Notes under the pieces: generated by a model | Told to the model about the DNA's origin: nothing | Databases searched by the model: none | The model's input: only the letters and a program-made list of their open reading frames with translations | Assembly (NCBI GenBank): GCA_009599575.1 | Contig: VWND01000010.1 | Span: 640,501 to 704,500, forward strand | Source of the DNA: Blumeriella jaapii | Taxonomy: Eukaryota > Ascomycota > Leotiomycetes > Helotiales > Drepanopezizaceae | Direction: 5' to 3' | Length of the DNA stretch: 64,000 bases | Made by a program: the position numbers and the translations under genes | Shown: piece by piece, positions 33,400 to 46,250 of the stretch | Layout of the letters: every line of letters starts with the position of its first letter | How positions within the stretch are numbered: position 1 is the stretch's first letter

Positions 33400-34870
33400 G
33401 TTTAATAAGTTCCGAGGGTTTTTAAGCGTAATCCGGCCTTTTTGAAAAAAAAAGCGTCAGCCGGATTTTTCGAACCCGTTTTATAAATGATTTCGAAGTC
33501 GATCGTGAAAAGTGTTATGGCCCATTTAGCTTGTCGTCGGGTCAAAAATGCGAATAATTATAAAATATTTTAAATTATTATAATCGGAAATAATCGTAAT
33601 TTTATAGCGTGCGTTTTTTTAAATAATATCGCCAGTGTTTAACTGATTTTATAATCGCTAGAAATTCTTAATCGAATATCGTATAATTAATTTTTGCAAA
33701 TATAAATTTTCGGAAGTAAAATGCGATCGAATAAAAATAAATATCGTTTTATCGTTAAAATATGATTTTTGCGAATGCGATTATAAACGCGTCGTATTCG
33801 AGCCAAATTTTTAGATTTAGATCGAAATGTATTAGCAAAAAAGCTTTGTTAAAAGCTTTTTGCAATTCGTAAAAAAATTTAATAGCTTCGTCGTTCCAAG
33901 CAAAAAGGGCTTTGCTTTTTAATAATTTAATTATTCCGGTAGCGATTAAGCTGTAATAATAAATAAATTTTCGATAGAAATTGCAAAATCCGAAGAAAAA
34001 ACAGCGTTTTTTTTGGCTATAGTAAAAACTGGCTATTGGTTAATCGTATTTATTTTTTTTTTGTTTATATTCACGCCGGAAAAAAATATTACAAAATCGA
34101 AAAACTTTATTTCGTTTGTATTAAATTCGCATTTTTTTAATTTGTAATACAAATTGGCGTTAAAAAAAGCGTTCAGAATTGTTTTAATATATTCGGTATG
34201 TATATATTCGTTATCGAAATAAATTAATATATCGTTTAAATAAATTATAACGAATATATTTATAAAGTTTTTGAAAATTTTATTAATATAAGCTTAAAAA
34301 GTCGCTGAAGCGTTATATAAACCGAAAGATATAACCAAATATTCGAAAAAGCTAAATCGGATACGAAAAGCAGTTTTTTTTATTTATGTTTTTTGATTAT
34401 GCGAATTAAATTGAAATTTTATCGCAAATCGAGTTTAATAAAAATTTTAGTTTTGCTTAAGCGATTAAAAATTTCGGAAATTAAAAGAATTAAATATCGG
34501 TTTAAAATAATAACAGCGTTTAATTTACGGTAATTTACGCAAAGTTTTAACGCGCCGTTTTTTTTTGTCGTATAAAATAATGGCGCGGCGGCTTCCGATT
34601 TTAATTATCGAATAAATTTTTGGTTTTTGCATTTATATTAAATAGTTTTTTTAGCATTTTTTTTTTTTTTTTTTTCGAAAAATTATACAACGGGCCGTAT
34701 AAAAGTTTAATATCGGGTCGGAAATGAATTTCGTAGTTAAAGCCGAAACGTTCGGGCGAAAAAATTTGAAATTTGAATTTGCTAAAAACCGTGTTTTTAA
34801 ATTCGAAATACTTTTCTGATAATTTAGCTTTTTTGTTATTATTTAAAATTAAATTAAATAGTTTTTTTTT
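33400..34870 (-). pseudogene. D reverse transcriptase and RNase H
   Basis: RT: F-E-Y-L-V-I-S-F-G-L (about 34,350-34,315), then I-I-Y-L-N-D-I-L-I-Y near 34,235, with one Asp of Y-L-D-D as Asn, and L-K-K-C-E-F-N-T-N-E. RNase H: W-L-E-Y-D-A-F-I (about 33,775), the part around L-A-I-I-K-S-V-K-H-W-R-Y-Y-L (about 33,630) and R-R-Q-A-K-W-A near 33,525. Gypsy order and wording; interrupted by stops. Confidence 0.8.
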
Positions 34871-34989
34871 TATAAATTTGTAAAAGTTTCGGAATTTAGC
34901 TTAATAGGCAAAAGTTTTTTTAGCGGAGAAATCTGTCGATTTTGCTGCGTTGTTTATTAAAAGCATATATTCGTTCGTTGTTATAATAT

Positions 34990-35460
34990 TATATAAAGTG
35001 TTTTGGCCCGAAAAATAATCTGGGCTTTAAATTAAGTTTTCCGGATTTTTAATCGACGATCGGATTGTGTTATTCGAGCCAAGGTCGTTTAAAAATAAAA
35101 TTCGCGGAATATATATTTATTTTTTTTAAAATCTTGCAAGCCGAGCGATTTTATTACGTAACAGTTTACGAATATTTAAATTATGCCGTTATCGCAAGCC
35201 GGTGCAAGTTTTCGGTTTTTAAGCATTTTTAATTAAAAAGCAAAAAATTAATTTTAATACTAAAATAAATAAACGATAGAATTGCGTTATTAATAAAATT
35301 TTTAATAGCGTTATAATTTACGATAGCGTCGAATTTCTTAAGATTTTCGTTTTCGTTTTTAATAATTATCGGTATAAAATATAAATTAAAATTAATAATT
35401 AAATTAAGCAAATCGTTTGAATATAAAAAATGCAATAACAAATATCGTTAATAATAATTA
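34990..35460 (-). pseudogene. D aspartic protease
   Basis: The 70-codon ORF 35,229-35,441 contains F-D-A-I-V-N-Y-N-A-I-K-N-F-I-N, the retropepsin active-site region where the family has D-S/T-G-A-T. Here it is N-Y-N-A-I, each a RIP-type change. Inactive. Confidence 0.7.
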
Positions 35461-35559
35461 GTCGTTGGTTTCGGCTTCGTTTAAGTTATTTAAAAAGATT
35501 TGCATAGCGGAATTTTTGCTTAAAATTTCCGTCGTTTTTAACGGCGGATAAAGTTTTCG

Positions 35560-35630
35560 TTTTTTTTGAATATTTTTTATATTATATGCCCGGTGCTTTC
35601 GCAATTAAAGCAGGCGTTGGCATTCCGGAG

Positions 35631-35670
<40 letters not shown>

Positions 35671-37000
35671 CGAAATATTAAAAACGTTTTTTAGCGTTAT
35701 CGAAGCCGGTGGTTAATAATAAACGGGATTTCGAAATAATCGTAATGTTTTTAGTAAAAGCGCTGCTATTGCTTTTTGAATTGCTTTTGTTTTCGAAATC
35801 GAAATAGATTTTTTTTTTCCGAAAACAAATTTGTTTCGCTCCGGATATATTTTTTAGTTTTTAAAGCGCAGTTTTTTATTTGCGCGTAAATAATTAAAAA
35901 AAAGTTTCGAATTAAATCGTAAATGCTTTTAAAAATCGGACGTATTAATTTTATTCGGTATCGTAATAAAACGGCCTGTTTTTTCGTAGCGCTAAAAGTT
36001 TTTTTTAAAAAACGGTTTCGAAATAATTAATAAAATCGGTTATAAACTGGATCGCGAATATTTGGCATTATTTTATCTTTTTGTCAGCTTCGACCGAGTT
36101 TTCAATCCGAACGTATTTTTAATAAAGCCAGATTTTTAAAAAAACCTAGGTTATAAATTTATCGATTTCTGAAGAATTTTTGTAATAAATTCGAATATAT
36201 GCGATTCGTTTTTTTAATTAAATCGGATAAATAGTTTCTGGCGGTTAAAGCTTATAAATCGGACCGGAAAATGCTTTTTTTTCGCAAAATAATTTTTTTA
36301 TTTCCAACAGCCAGTATTTAATATTATTTTTAAAAAAAGTGAAAATTAATAGTAGTTTCGATTTCGGAAAGTTTTTAAATCGTTATAATACGTAGCTAAT
36401 AAAAAAGAAATTGGCGAGTTCGGCTTTTAAAATAATCGGTTCGCTTTTTAAGTTTTATGGGAATTGAAAGCGAAAAAAGAATAAAATAAATGCTGTGAAA
36501 ATTTAATTATTAAATAATAAATCTTTAGGAAAAAGCAGGTTGCGGTAAAAATCAAAAACATTTTGGTTAATTCCGAAAAATGCGAAAGCTTTAGCAAAAG
36601 ATCGTTGCAATTTTATTTGCTAAGCTTTTATAGCCGCGAATCTAGCTTTTATAATTTTATTTTTTTCGCGTTTTGTTTTTAATTAAGCTTTGACGCGTAA
36701 AAAAGTTTCGGAACGGAAAAAAAAAAACGAATTGCGTAATCGTTCGTTAAAAATCTTATTCGTAGCAAAAGATTGCGAAATAAATTAAAAAAAAAAAAAA
36801 AAAAAATCGGAAAATGAAAAGCTGTCGTCGATTTAATTTTCGTGATTTTCGTTTGCTTCGGTCGTTATATTATTTATCGTTTGAATACTTAATAGTATTA
36901 TATTAATAAAATTAAAATCTTAATTTAAAAAGTTTTTTTTTTTTTTCCAAAATCTATTAAATTCCTTTTTTCGTTATAAATTAATCGTAAGGCCGATCGG
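35560..37000 (-). pseudogene. D gag with CCHC zinc-knuckle remnant
   Basis: Zinc knuckle at about 35,585-35,611: C-F-N-C-E-S-T-G-H, the first three ligands of a C-x2-C-x4-H-x4-C knuckle, with the fourth Cys lost. A Lys-rich run next to it comes from a T-run of about 38 bases (35,632-35,670). The upstream gag (to about 37,000) is visible only as degraded capsid-like sequence. Confidence 0.6.
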
Positions 37001-37077
37001 TTTTTTTATTAAAATTTAAGGCCTGAGATATACGAGGTTAAATGCTTGCCGGCCGGTTCTAAAAAAAAAATTCAGAA

Positions 37078-37285
37078 TATTACGATGCTTAGGAAATAAA
37101 CCAAAAAGCGAAAGCATTCATTTGGTTAATATACTGAATTTTAAGAATTTAAAAAAATACAAAAGGTCCGTTTGGTTATATTTTTGGATTTATTTGGGTC
37201 GTGCCTGCTCGGGCCGATGGCCGAAGGCAAAGTCTCGGCCAAGACCGAGAACTTGGACCGTGCCCTTGGACCGTGCCTTTTGACA
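37078..37285 (-). repeat. D 5' LTR
   Basis: 208 bp, tattacgatgc to ttttgaca. Pairs with 31,011-31,218. Followed by TSD atttc at 37,286-37,290. Confidence 0.92.
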
Positions 37286-37899
37286 ATTTCCCAGGAAACC
37301 AGGCGAATTCTATTTAGTATGCTTTTTAGCCTCTATCCCGACCTTTTTTTAATTTTTTTTAATATAATTTTAATAACTGATTTTTTAGCAATTACTTTTA
37401 TAAAATGTTTTATTTAAATATTATTTCCAGCTTTTATAATATTATCCGGCTTTTACGGCCTATCCGCAGAAAGTATTATTCGAGGGTTAGTAAAAGGCAG
37501 AAAGTCTTGGCGGATTATTTAATTTATATACGTGATATTAGTTTCTGATATTACCCCCCCTTTTAAGCCTTTAGTTTCCAAAAGCGACTGATTTTTTTAT
37601 ACGTATGCTTCCGTATATAGCGTACGTTACGCCTTCGAATAACGTGCGGTTTCTTTCGCTTTCGGTCGTGAATTATAACTGTTTCTTTCGTTTTTGGTCG
37701 TGAATTATAGCTGTTTTATTGTTTTATTTTTTTTGTTTTCGGTAGCGCTCGTATTTTCGTTTGAAAAAGCCTTTTTTTTTAAAATGGCCGCTATTTTTCT
37801 GTTTAACTTTTTTTTTTTTTCTTTTTTTATTTTTTTTTTTTTTTGTTAGCTTTTTTTTATTTTAATTAATTATTTTTCGCCGCGTTCGCCGCAAACTTT

Positions 37900-38490
37900 T
37901 AAAATGCTTATGATTTCTATCTGCTTTCGATACGCCCGTTTAATTTTACGCGAAAATATTACAGCGGCTTTTTTGTTTTTTTGCGTTTTCGAGCTTTTTA
38001 GCGTAAAATACAACCGCTGCAAAACTTCGTATATTTAATGTTTTTTTATAAATCTTTTAAACTTTTATTCGAATTCGCTTTTAATTAGCTATAAGTTTCT
38101 GCCGCACGCGCTATCGAAGCGCAAATTTTTTTCGCGAGCTTTAACGATTTTATAAATCGTTTCGACGCTGCTATCGCCGCTACCGCTTTTTTTTTTTTTA
38201 TTGCCGAAGCCAAAGCTTTTGCTAAAATTTTTATCGATTTTATTATTTATAACGCTTATATAAATCGTTTAAAAAAAAATAACGCTTCGGCTTTTATAAT
38301 AATCGAAAATCGTGCGAATCGCGCCGCGGCTCGAGCTGCCGCTGCTGCTGCTGCGTCCGTTTCTGCCGGTTTAGCGGCTGCTACTATTTTAAAAGCCTTA
38401 GCTGCGCCGGCCCTTTTATTTAACGACGCTAATATAAAACGTATTTTCCGACGTTTCGAAAACGTCGCTCGAATTTATTTTAATTAATTA
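37900..38490. other. Ala-rich, GC-raised segment open on both strands
   Basis: About 600 bp with much higher GC than its flanks (gctgccgctgctgctgctgcg near 38,335). It can be read as an Ala-rich, helical protein on either strand. On the minus strand it would be a basic tail downstream of the G integrase. On the + strand, about 38,100-38,480, it reads F-D-A-A-I-A-A-T-A then R-A-A-A-R-A-A-A-A-A-A-A-S-V. I cannot decide the strand. Confidence 0.35.
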
Positions 38491-38649
38491 AATTAAATTT
38501 TAAATTTCTACGAAAATATCGTAGCTGCAATTTAAAATTCGATTACGGCTATCGTAAAAGCCTTAATTAAAATAAATCGAATATTTTGCGAATTCGTTTA
38601 ATATTAATTTTTTTTAGCTTGCCGCTATTTTTAAATTTAAAAAAAATAG

Positions 38650-40740
38650 CGATAAAAAAAAAAAAAAAAAAAATAATAATAAAAATAAATTAGTTTAGCG
38701 GCGGTTCTAAAGTTTTCTAAGTGTTTTTTTGTTTTTTTTTTCCTTGCTTTTACGGCGCGTATTCGTTATTGCTTCGTTGCTATTATTTATCGTATTTTTC
38801 AAATATTTTTTTACAATTTTTTTTGCGTTTGTAAAATAATTTTCTGGCTTTCAGAAATTTTCGCTTAATAAATAGCTTTTTTATCGCATTAAATAATATC
38901 GGCCTTTTTTTATATTTTTATAAGCTTGTATTAATTTGATTTTGTATTTTTCGAGTTTTTAAAATTTTATTATATTATTTCGGCTCGGTATCGTTCCGAT
39001 TCTGCCAAAATTCTAATAAGAAAACGTGGAAAGTATCGTAAATACGATATTAAAAAAAAAGCTCGAATTAATAAGCTTGGCCGTGCTCGTATATAATTCG
39101 TTTGATTTTAAAAAACTTTAAATATTTATTTAAAAACTTTCGAAAAAATCGCAGCTATCGGAAGTTTTTAATCGATAATAATATTTTGTCGCTTATTTAA
39201 AATTTAATTTTTTTATATTTAGCGTCGTAAAATCTTTTATAACTCGCGTTAGCTTTTTTTAGCTTTTTATTAAATACTTTTCTTTTTTTTTGCAATATTT
39301 TAATTCGTTTTTCCGCTAACGATACTTTTTTTTTTACGACGTCGCTTTCGACGTTGCTGCCAAGTTTTGAATAAAAGCCGTATAATATACGAAAAAAAAT
39401 AAAATCCGTAAAAGCGTATATCGAATTATTATACGTAAATTCGGCTAAAGCAAGCTTCGTAGTTTAATCGTTTTATCGATAATCGCAGTACGTGCGAAAA
39501 TAAAATTCTAAAATTTGATTTTAACGTTTCGTTTGATTATTTGTTTAAAAATAAAAAACGATGCTTAATCGACGTCGTATTTATAAATAAAATATTATTA
39601 AAAACCAGAATTTATTAATAAAAACTGATCTTTTGTTTGTAATAATCTTTTTAAAGCAGCTAAAATTTTTATAAACGTGTTGTATAAATATCTTAGCCAA
39701 ATTTAAAATTGAAATCGTTTTTTGTATCGATATATATTTCGATAACTTTGTGTATCGGTTTATTATAATAAATATCGAATCGTAAATACGATTTCGTTTT
39801 TTATTAAAAAATAAATTCGTAATAAAATTTATAATTATTTTTTTCTAAAGTTTTATAAAAATCGAAAAAAAAGCTAATTCGCTATAAAATCGATATTTTC
39901 TAGGTTTGCTTTTTTAGCATTTTTCATACGTATTAACGTAACGCTTTACGTCGCCTCGTAAATCAGGCCAGAAATACTTTTTTTCGACCAGTTTTAGCGT
40001 TCGCCGAAAGCTTTAATAATCGGCGGTCGAATCGTCGTAATTAATTTTTAATATTTCGCTTTTAATAACGTTTTTATTCGAAATATACGCACGTTTTTTA
40101 TAACGTAATAATTTATTTTAGCTTATACGCTAATATTTTTCGAATTCGGCTCGATTATTTTACAAGGCCGATTCGTACGTTTTTTATAATATAAAAAAAT
40201 CAGATTTTTGCAATTTAAAAATAATTTTGTAAATCGATTTTGCTAATTTGTTATTAGCCGTTTCGAATTATAATAATACAGCGGCTACGCTTCGTAATAT
40301 ATATTATTTGCAATTAATAATATTAGCAAAAAATAATCCGGCGAAAAAGCTTTTTATTTGGCTTTTTCCCGTGCTTTTTACTTTTTAATTCCGTTAATAA
40401 AAGCTTCGAATACTTATCGGCGCGAAATAGTTTATACTTCGATTTTAAACGTATTTTTACTGCGAAAAACATTTTAAAATTTCTTAAATAAGCTAATTTT
40501 AGTTTACGATATAACGTAAGCAGCTGTTTGTTATTTTTTTTTTAAATTTTTTTTTAAATTTAGCCGGCGGAAAAAACCATTCGCCGGATTAAAAACTTTT
40601 GTTTTATATTCGATTGCAAAATCGTATTTAATTAATTCGTCGGCCTATTTCGCTTAGCGTTCGTTTAAACGTTTTTTCGTAAAAAAGTATTTCAAATTAT
40701 AATAATTTATACGTATAATAATAACGTCGGAAGCGCTACG
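38650..40740 (-). pseudogene. G RNase H end and integrase
   Basis: RNase H end: L-K-Y-F-F-T-K-K-R-L-N-E-R-Q-A-K-W-A (about 40,705-40,650), then N-P-A-N-G-F-F-R-R. Integrase core: F-I-T-N-L-F (about 39,850), I-I-I-N-R-Y-T-K-L, T-N-N-Q-T-K-R near 39,540, and L-A-E-F-T-Y-N-N-S. Family residues F-I-T-D and D-G-Q-T-E-R have become T-N and N-N-Q-T-K-R, so catalytic positions are altered. The C-terminal domain is visible to about 39,020 (V-F-L-L-E-F). Stops are present throughout. Confidence 0.7.
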
Positions 40741-40778
40741 TAAATATTGGCTTTATTATTTAAAAGCGTAAATTATAA

Positions 40779-41165
40779 TGTAAAAGTAGGTAGGAAAACC
40801 AGACTGATACGGCCATATGTCGGTGGGTAAGATAGTCTAGGGAATCCCTAGAAAAGATTGAGAAAAGGAAAAGAAAAATAAGTGAAGATATAAATTGGAC
40901 TGCGTATTTATAATATTATTTAAAAGGGTGCTTTGCTTTTATACCTGTTGAAAATAGTTAGTGGCAAAAGGTTTCGAAAGGGTCCATGCCTCGACTATAG
41001 CTAAAATTATCAATTCCCGTTAATATAAAATATTACCGTTTTATATTCTGTTTTAAATAATATACGTAGTCGTTTTTAACTACGATTAAAGAAAAACATA
41101 ATTTTAATAAATGCAATTTAGTTTATCTTATATAATTTAAAAACCAATTAATTAAAAAACCGAAT
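40779..41165 (-). repeat. A3 3' terminal block (presumed LTR)
   Basis: Reverse complement of 15,851-16,241, least altered of the three copies. Contains the perfect hairpin CTAGGGA-a-TCCCTAG at 40,838-40,852. Confidence 0.55.
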
Positions 41166-41169
41166 TCTT

Positions 41170-44100
41170 TGGCTTTATATTTTTTCGGTATTCTAGCCCG
41201 TTTTTGGCCTTTTTGCCGTTGGCTTTTGCGAAAAAATAGCGTTTCGTTTGTCGTTTAAATTATTTTGTTTATTTTGATTTTCTGAAAAATGGTTCGATAA
41301 AATATTAATCGAAGTATCGTTTAGATTTACGAACGTTTTAATAGCTTTTTCGTCGATAATATTATTAAATATCGCCGCGACGGATATTTTTTACGATTTT
41401 TTTTCGTAAATAATAAATTCCAGCTTTTAAACGTAGTTTTACGTTTTGCAAAAAGCGCTAAAAAATTTTATATTAAAATCGTAAAAGTAATCGATTAATT
41501 CGTCGTAATTAAAACCGATTAACGTTTTTATTTTTCGTAAAATTAATAAATCGAATCACGGTTATTTACCGACGAATGCTTTTGAAAAGGCTCCGAGGTT
41601 TATAAAAAAGATTATTTTACGAAATAATTCGAAAATAGTCGTTTGCAATCGAAACTACCGAAAATGCTGTAATTGCTTTCGCCGCAATACAAATAATATT
41701 AAATTGCTTATCGGATTATCGTTTTCGAAATAGTTTTTGTATTTTTGCGCCGTGTAATTATTCGAATAAATTAATATTGCGCCGTCGGTTTTTTGGGTTC
41801 TGAATCTGACGAAAACTTTTTGCTTAATCGAAAAGCTAATAAAAATTATTTTATTTTTTATTTCGTAGCTTTCGGTTTCGTAATCCGATAAAATAGCCGA
41901 GGCTATTGTTTTAAACGCGCTGAAATACGAAAAAGCTGGGCTTTTCTAAATGGTTTTAATCAGCTTGGCGTCGTAATATAATTGCAAATAAGTTTCGATT
42001 ATTTTCGAATTGTATACGAATATAAGCAGAACGTAATAATCGAAAATAGCGTCGGTAAAATTTTCGATTTTTTTTTTTTTTTAAAAATCGGCGATATCGA
42101 ATTTTGTAATTATAATACGATCGGGGCCAGCGAGATTTAAAACGATCGGAACGTCAGAATATGCTACGAAACGGCAGTTTCCAAAATTTCGAATAATCAA
42201 AACAGCGAAGTAAAAGCCGGAATGCATTTTAAAAACTTATTAAATAAAATTGTAAAATATATTAGCGAAGAAAATTATAAGCGCTTTTTGGGTTTTGACC
42301 AGTCGGAAATAATACTTATATATAACTATTTTTTTTTTTATAAAATACAATAATAGCTTGTTTTTTTCGTTATAAGATTTTACGTAATTAACGAATTCGC
42401 AGTTTAATTCGGATAGATTTTAAAAAACATTTTCGATTAAAAGGCCAGAAAAGTCGGCTTTTAGAAATATTCGTTGCTTTTATTTTTTTACGTTTTAGTC
42501 GAGTTTTGTGATCGCGTTAAAAGCTTTAAAATCTGTTTTGAAATTTACGTAGCTTAAATAAGCTTTAATACGCGCTTAAGTAATTTTCGCAGTTTTTCGT
42601 CGAAATATAAATTAGTTATTAAAATCAATTTCGAATACGTCGTAATCCGAATTTCTGATAGCAGCGAATCGATTAGCGAAGCCGATAACGTCGATTTTTT
42701 TTGTAATCAAATCGTAATACGCCGCGTAATAACGTACGTGAAAATAGCAGAACTTGCCGTTTTTTTTAGTATTAACGTTATTCGTAAAAACAAAATTAAA
42801 AAAATCGGAGTTTTTTTTTTAGCAAAAAAAAATTCGAATAAAAACGAATTACCGTTTTCAAAAGTTTTTTTTTTTTATTTGCTTTAATATATTATATTTG
42901 CAATCTTCCGAAAAAAGCTTAATTTAGTTTTTGTTCGAAGCAAAAAAAAAAAAGCTGACGGATTTATTTGGTTTTTATATAAAAATATCGAAATAAAATT
43001 TTTAAATCGTTTCGTCGTCGAAAGCGAAAGTTTTAAACAAAATAATCTGATTTTATACTTTTTATATAATTTTTTCGCGATAATTTCGATATTTTTTTTT
43101 AAGTTTTTTCGGTCGAATTATATAATAATCGAAATTTTAAATACTTTTATTAAAATCTAAAATATTAGCGGTACGACGTTTTTAAACGCAGCAAGCGTTT
43201 TTAATATTTACGTATTTAATTTCGAAAAATCAAATTCAGAATCGTTTGAATTTTTTTTTTTCGAAATGCTAAAATTTTTTAAATTTGATTTTATAAAATC
43301 GTCGCGTTTTTTATTAATTAGCTTAAAGTTTATAACTCGGCGTTGATTTCCGGCTGTTTTTATTCGCGGTGCTTTTTTTGCTAACGACGCGAATAGTTTT
43401 TTTTTTCGAATAAAAAAAGTTTCGGAAATATCGGCGCGCTTTTTTACGTTTTTTGTTTTTACTTTTTCCGAGATCGTTTTTATAAATATAATAAGCTTTT
43501 TGTATTCGAATAAACGATTATTTGTTATTACGCTTTTGATTTCGTTTTTTAATTCGTTTTCGATAATTGAAAATAAAAATCGCTAAATTATTTTAGTTAT
43601 TTTAAAAGTATTAGTAATTACCGCGTATATTTTTTCGAACTAAACGAAAATAATATTAGTTTTTTCGTTTTTTTCGTTATCGTAGATTTAAAATATCGGA
43701 ATAGCGTCGTTTTTTTCTTTCGGTATAAAAATGTCGTATTTAGCGATATTTAGTTTTTTGCTTTAAAAAAAAATCAGATTTGAAGTTTCGCAATCGATTA
43801 AAACTTTTTTTAACGATTGTATAGCGTCGTCGACCAGTTTGCAAACAGTTGTAAAAAAGCTTATAAACCTGCGGGCTTTTAAATTGTTAGTTTTCAGAGC
43901 TTGCGCTTTAAAAATATAAGCGTTTAATATTCAGATTTTTTTTTTAATAAAAGTAATAATTTCGAAAAAGCGAGCGAAATGCCGAAATGAAATAATACCG
44001 GTAATTTTGCTAAAAACGTATTTTTAAATATTTTTTTTTCGTTGATTTAACAAAAAGCGTAATATTCGGTTTGTTATTTTTTTTTTTTTATTTCGAGCTT

Positions 44101-44320
44101 TTTTTGCTTCGGCGAAAACTTTTAAAACGTTATCGTAATTTAGCAGAAATTTGTCGTAATTAAGGTTTTTGCGAACGAATTTAGTTTTAACGAAACTTTT
44201 ATAATCGAATAAAAATTCGTTAACGTTTTTAATTATTATATCGAATTGCTTTATAAATATTTTTACGAAAACTGCTTATTAATTTAAAATGGCGGTATTA
44301 TATACTTGCTTAAATTCGAA
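41170..44320 (-). pseudogene. A3 copy of the unknown downstream ORF region
   Basis: Third copy of the 3.1-kb region found after integrase in A1 and A2, same order and length. Comparison of the three copies should let the ancestral reading frame be inferred. No known domain recognised. Confidence 0.45.
43361..43396 (-). repeat. Palindromic module L4 in A3
   Basis: Reads tattcgcggtgctttttttgctaacgacgcgaatag on the + strand. Orthologous to 5,999-6,034. Confidence 0.65.
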
Positions 44321-44999
44321 GAAATTGCGTATAATAATTCCGTTCTAAAGTAAATTAAAAATAAATTTGCTAAATTTAGCAACGCTTTATTTAAAAAACG
44401 ATATAATATCGATAGGTTTATTAATTAAAAAAATGTGTTATGTTTATTAAAAAGTAATTAAAAAAAAGTACGAAAATTGTAGAGTATTTATATCCAAAAG
44501 CTACGAAAATCCGCATATTGTTTTTTTAATAAATTATAATTATTCAGATAAGCATTCGTTCAGAATAACGAAAAAAGTAAATAATACAGAAAGTAGCAAA
44601 TAATAAAATGCATAAAAAATAGTTTTCGTAAAATATGCGAGTAATACAAATGTATTAAATATGCGGCTTAAAATATATACAAAGCTTTTGTTTTGGTAAA
44701 CAAAAGAATAGTTAAACAAAGAAAAGTATAATAAATGTTTTAAATAATATAAAAAAAGGTTTCAAAAATAAACAATGTATATAAAATAAAATAATTAGGT
44801 TGTATATAAACAAAGCAAAAAAAAAACAGTAAAATAATATATAATAAAAAAAAAACAATAGACAACGAGAATAATAAAACAATTAGTGAACAATCTTGTA
44901 AGCACTTTTCTTTTTTTCGGTTATAAATAAAATTACGATTTAAATTATGGTTTTAGCAGCGGAGTTATCGTTCGGCTGTTTTTAAACCTTTTCAGAAGG

Positions 45000-46250
45000 T
45001 TTTTTTTTTTCAGAAGTATAATCGTTTTGATCGGAATCGTCGTCGGATTCGCTGGAATCGAAATCGTTTTTTGATTTAAAATCCAAAGAATAAATTTGCT
45101 GGTTTTTTTTGTAAAATCGTTTTAATCGGTTGGCGGCGAACGTTTTTTTCAGTTTTGTTTCATCGAGTTTCGTAAGCTTATAATAGCTTTTATTTAATTC
45201 GGCCTTGTATATTTCGTAAGGTCCGAGCCATTTATAATTAAATTTAATATCGGCCGATTTATTAATAACGCGCTAGACGTCGTAAATTAAAATCAGATTT
45301 TTTTTTTTAATTAGCGTTTAAAACCTTGGTTTTATTTCAAATCTTTTTAATTATTTTTTTATATTTTTTTTTTTTTAAAATTATTTTTTTTATATTTATA
45401 TCGCGGTAATTTAGCTGTTTAAATTTTATTATTAGCAAATCTGCTTTCGTTTTTATTTTAACCACGTTATAAAGCTTTTACATAAGCCATTTTATTTCCA
45501 AAAGCAATCGAGCGTTTTTGCCGTATTAAATAAAAAATGGAATTATTCCAATGGAAGTATATATATATATACGTATAACAAAAAGCATTTTCGAAAATTT
45601 CCGCGATTAACGCTTATAACCTTTTCGAATAGCTTTTAAAAAACTATTAAAAATATTTCTATATTTTCGTTTAACGGATCCGTTGCTTTTTAAATTATAG
45701 GCTAAGATTTAAATACGCTGGATATTATATTTTTTTATAAAAGTTTCGATAACGTTTTTGTTTTCGGATTTATTATCGACGTTTAATTTACTAAACAAAC
45801 CGTATCGATATACAACGTTTTTTCAAAAAAAAATCGTTATAATTTCGAAAATAACGTTTCGAAAAGATTTTTTTTCAGGCTATTTAAACAAATCGTCGAT
45901 AGCGAATACGAAGCATATATATCCGCGATCGGTAATCGATACGCGTATAACGTCGAAATTAATTTTTTTTTAGATTTTAAAAAATTACGTCGGATATAAT
46001 AGATTTTTTTTTCGGCCAGGCTTTCGTTTTTGGTAAGAAATGCAACTTTTAACGAAAGCTTTGCAGTTTTCGAAGCAACTTTTTTATTAAAAAATCGTTT
46101 TTGATTCGGTGATAAATGGCTTCAGCTTTTTTATAAAACATTTTTTCGTAAGCTTTTTTTATAATTTAAAACTTGTCGGCTTTATTATTTATTATTAAAC
46201 GTTTTTAATATATATTATTTTTTATTTTGTATAGCTTTTTATCGGCTAAA
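45000..46250 (-). pseudogene. A3 integrase remnant
   Basis: Counterpart of 3,230-4,454. The acidic Ser/Asp tail lies near 45,035-45,070, the C-terminal domain at about 45,100-45,300 and the C-x2-C region near 46,050. Stops and transition differences relative to A1 are frequent, and the intact 161-codon C-terminal frame of A1 is broken here. Confidence 0.7.

Larger units (their letters stand above)
31011..37285 (-). mobile_element. Ty3/gypsy retrotransposon D (complete, chromodomain type)
   Basis: 6,275-bp complete minus-strand element with two 208-bp LTRs (TGTCACGGTGC...TTTTGACA on the + strand), ATTTC target duplications, gag with zinc knuckle, protease, RT, RNase H, integrase and chromodomain. 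It lies inside the right LTR of copia E, so it is younger than E. The left LTR keeps TGTCACGGTGC and the right one is altered by transitions to TATTACGATGC. Confidence 0.92.
27081..37550 (-). mobile_element. Ty1/copia element E, split by element D
   Basis: Minus-strand copia element. Left LTR at 27,081-27,598, internal region 27,599 to about 30,854, right LTR in two pieces (30,855-31,010 and 37,291-37,550) separated by element D. The internal region has RT/RNase H, integrase and protease in copia order but lacks most of gag. Restoring the LTR across D gives a continuous match to 27,081-27,598 and to 60,707-61,224. Confidence 0.85.
37551..40778 (-). mobile_element. Ty3/gypsy element G, RNase H and integrase end
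   Basis: Minus-strand gypsy fragment between copia E and A3. RNase H enters at about 40,730 and integrase follows leftwards to about 38,900. It lacks RT, which may be the segment of element C right of A3 (51,390-52,388). The left end is against the outer edge of the copia E LTR. Confidence 0.65.

Noticed and set aside
35632..35670. Long T-run as a functional terminator or poly(A) tail of a retroposon
   Set aside because: It lies inside element D gag and encodes a Lys-rich linker on the coding strand. Similar runs occur at 24,943 and elsewhere in RIPped Lys codons.
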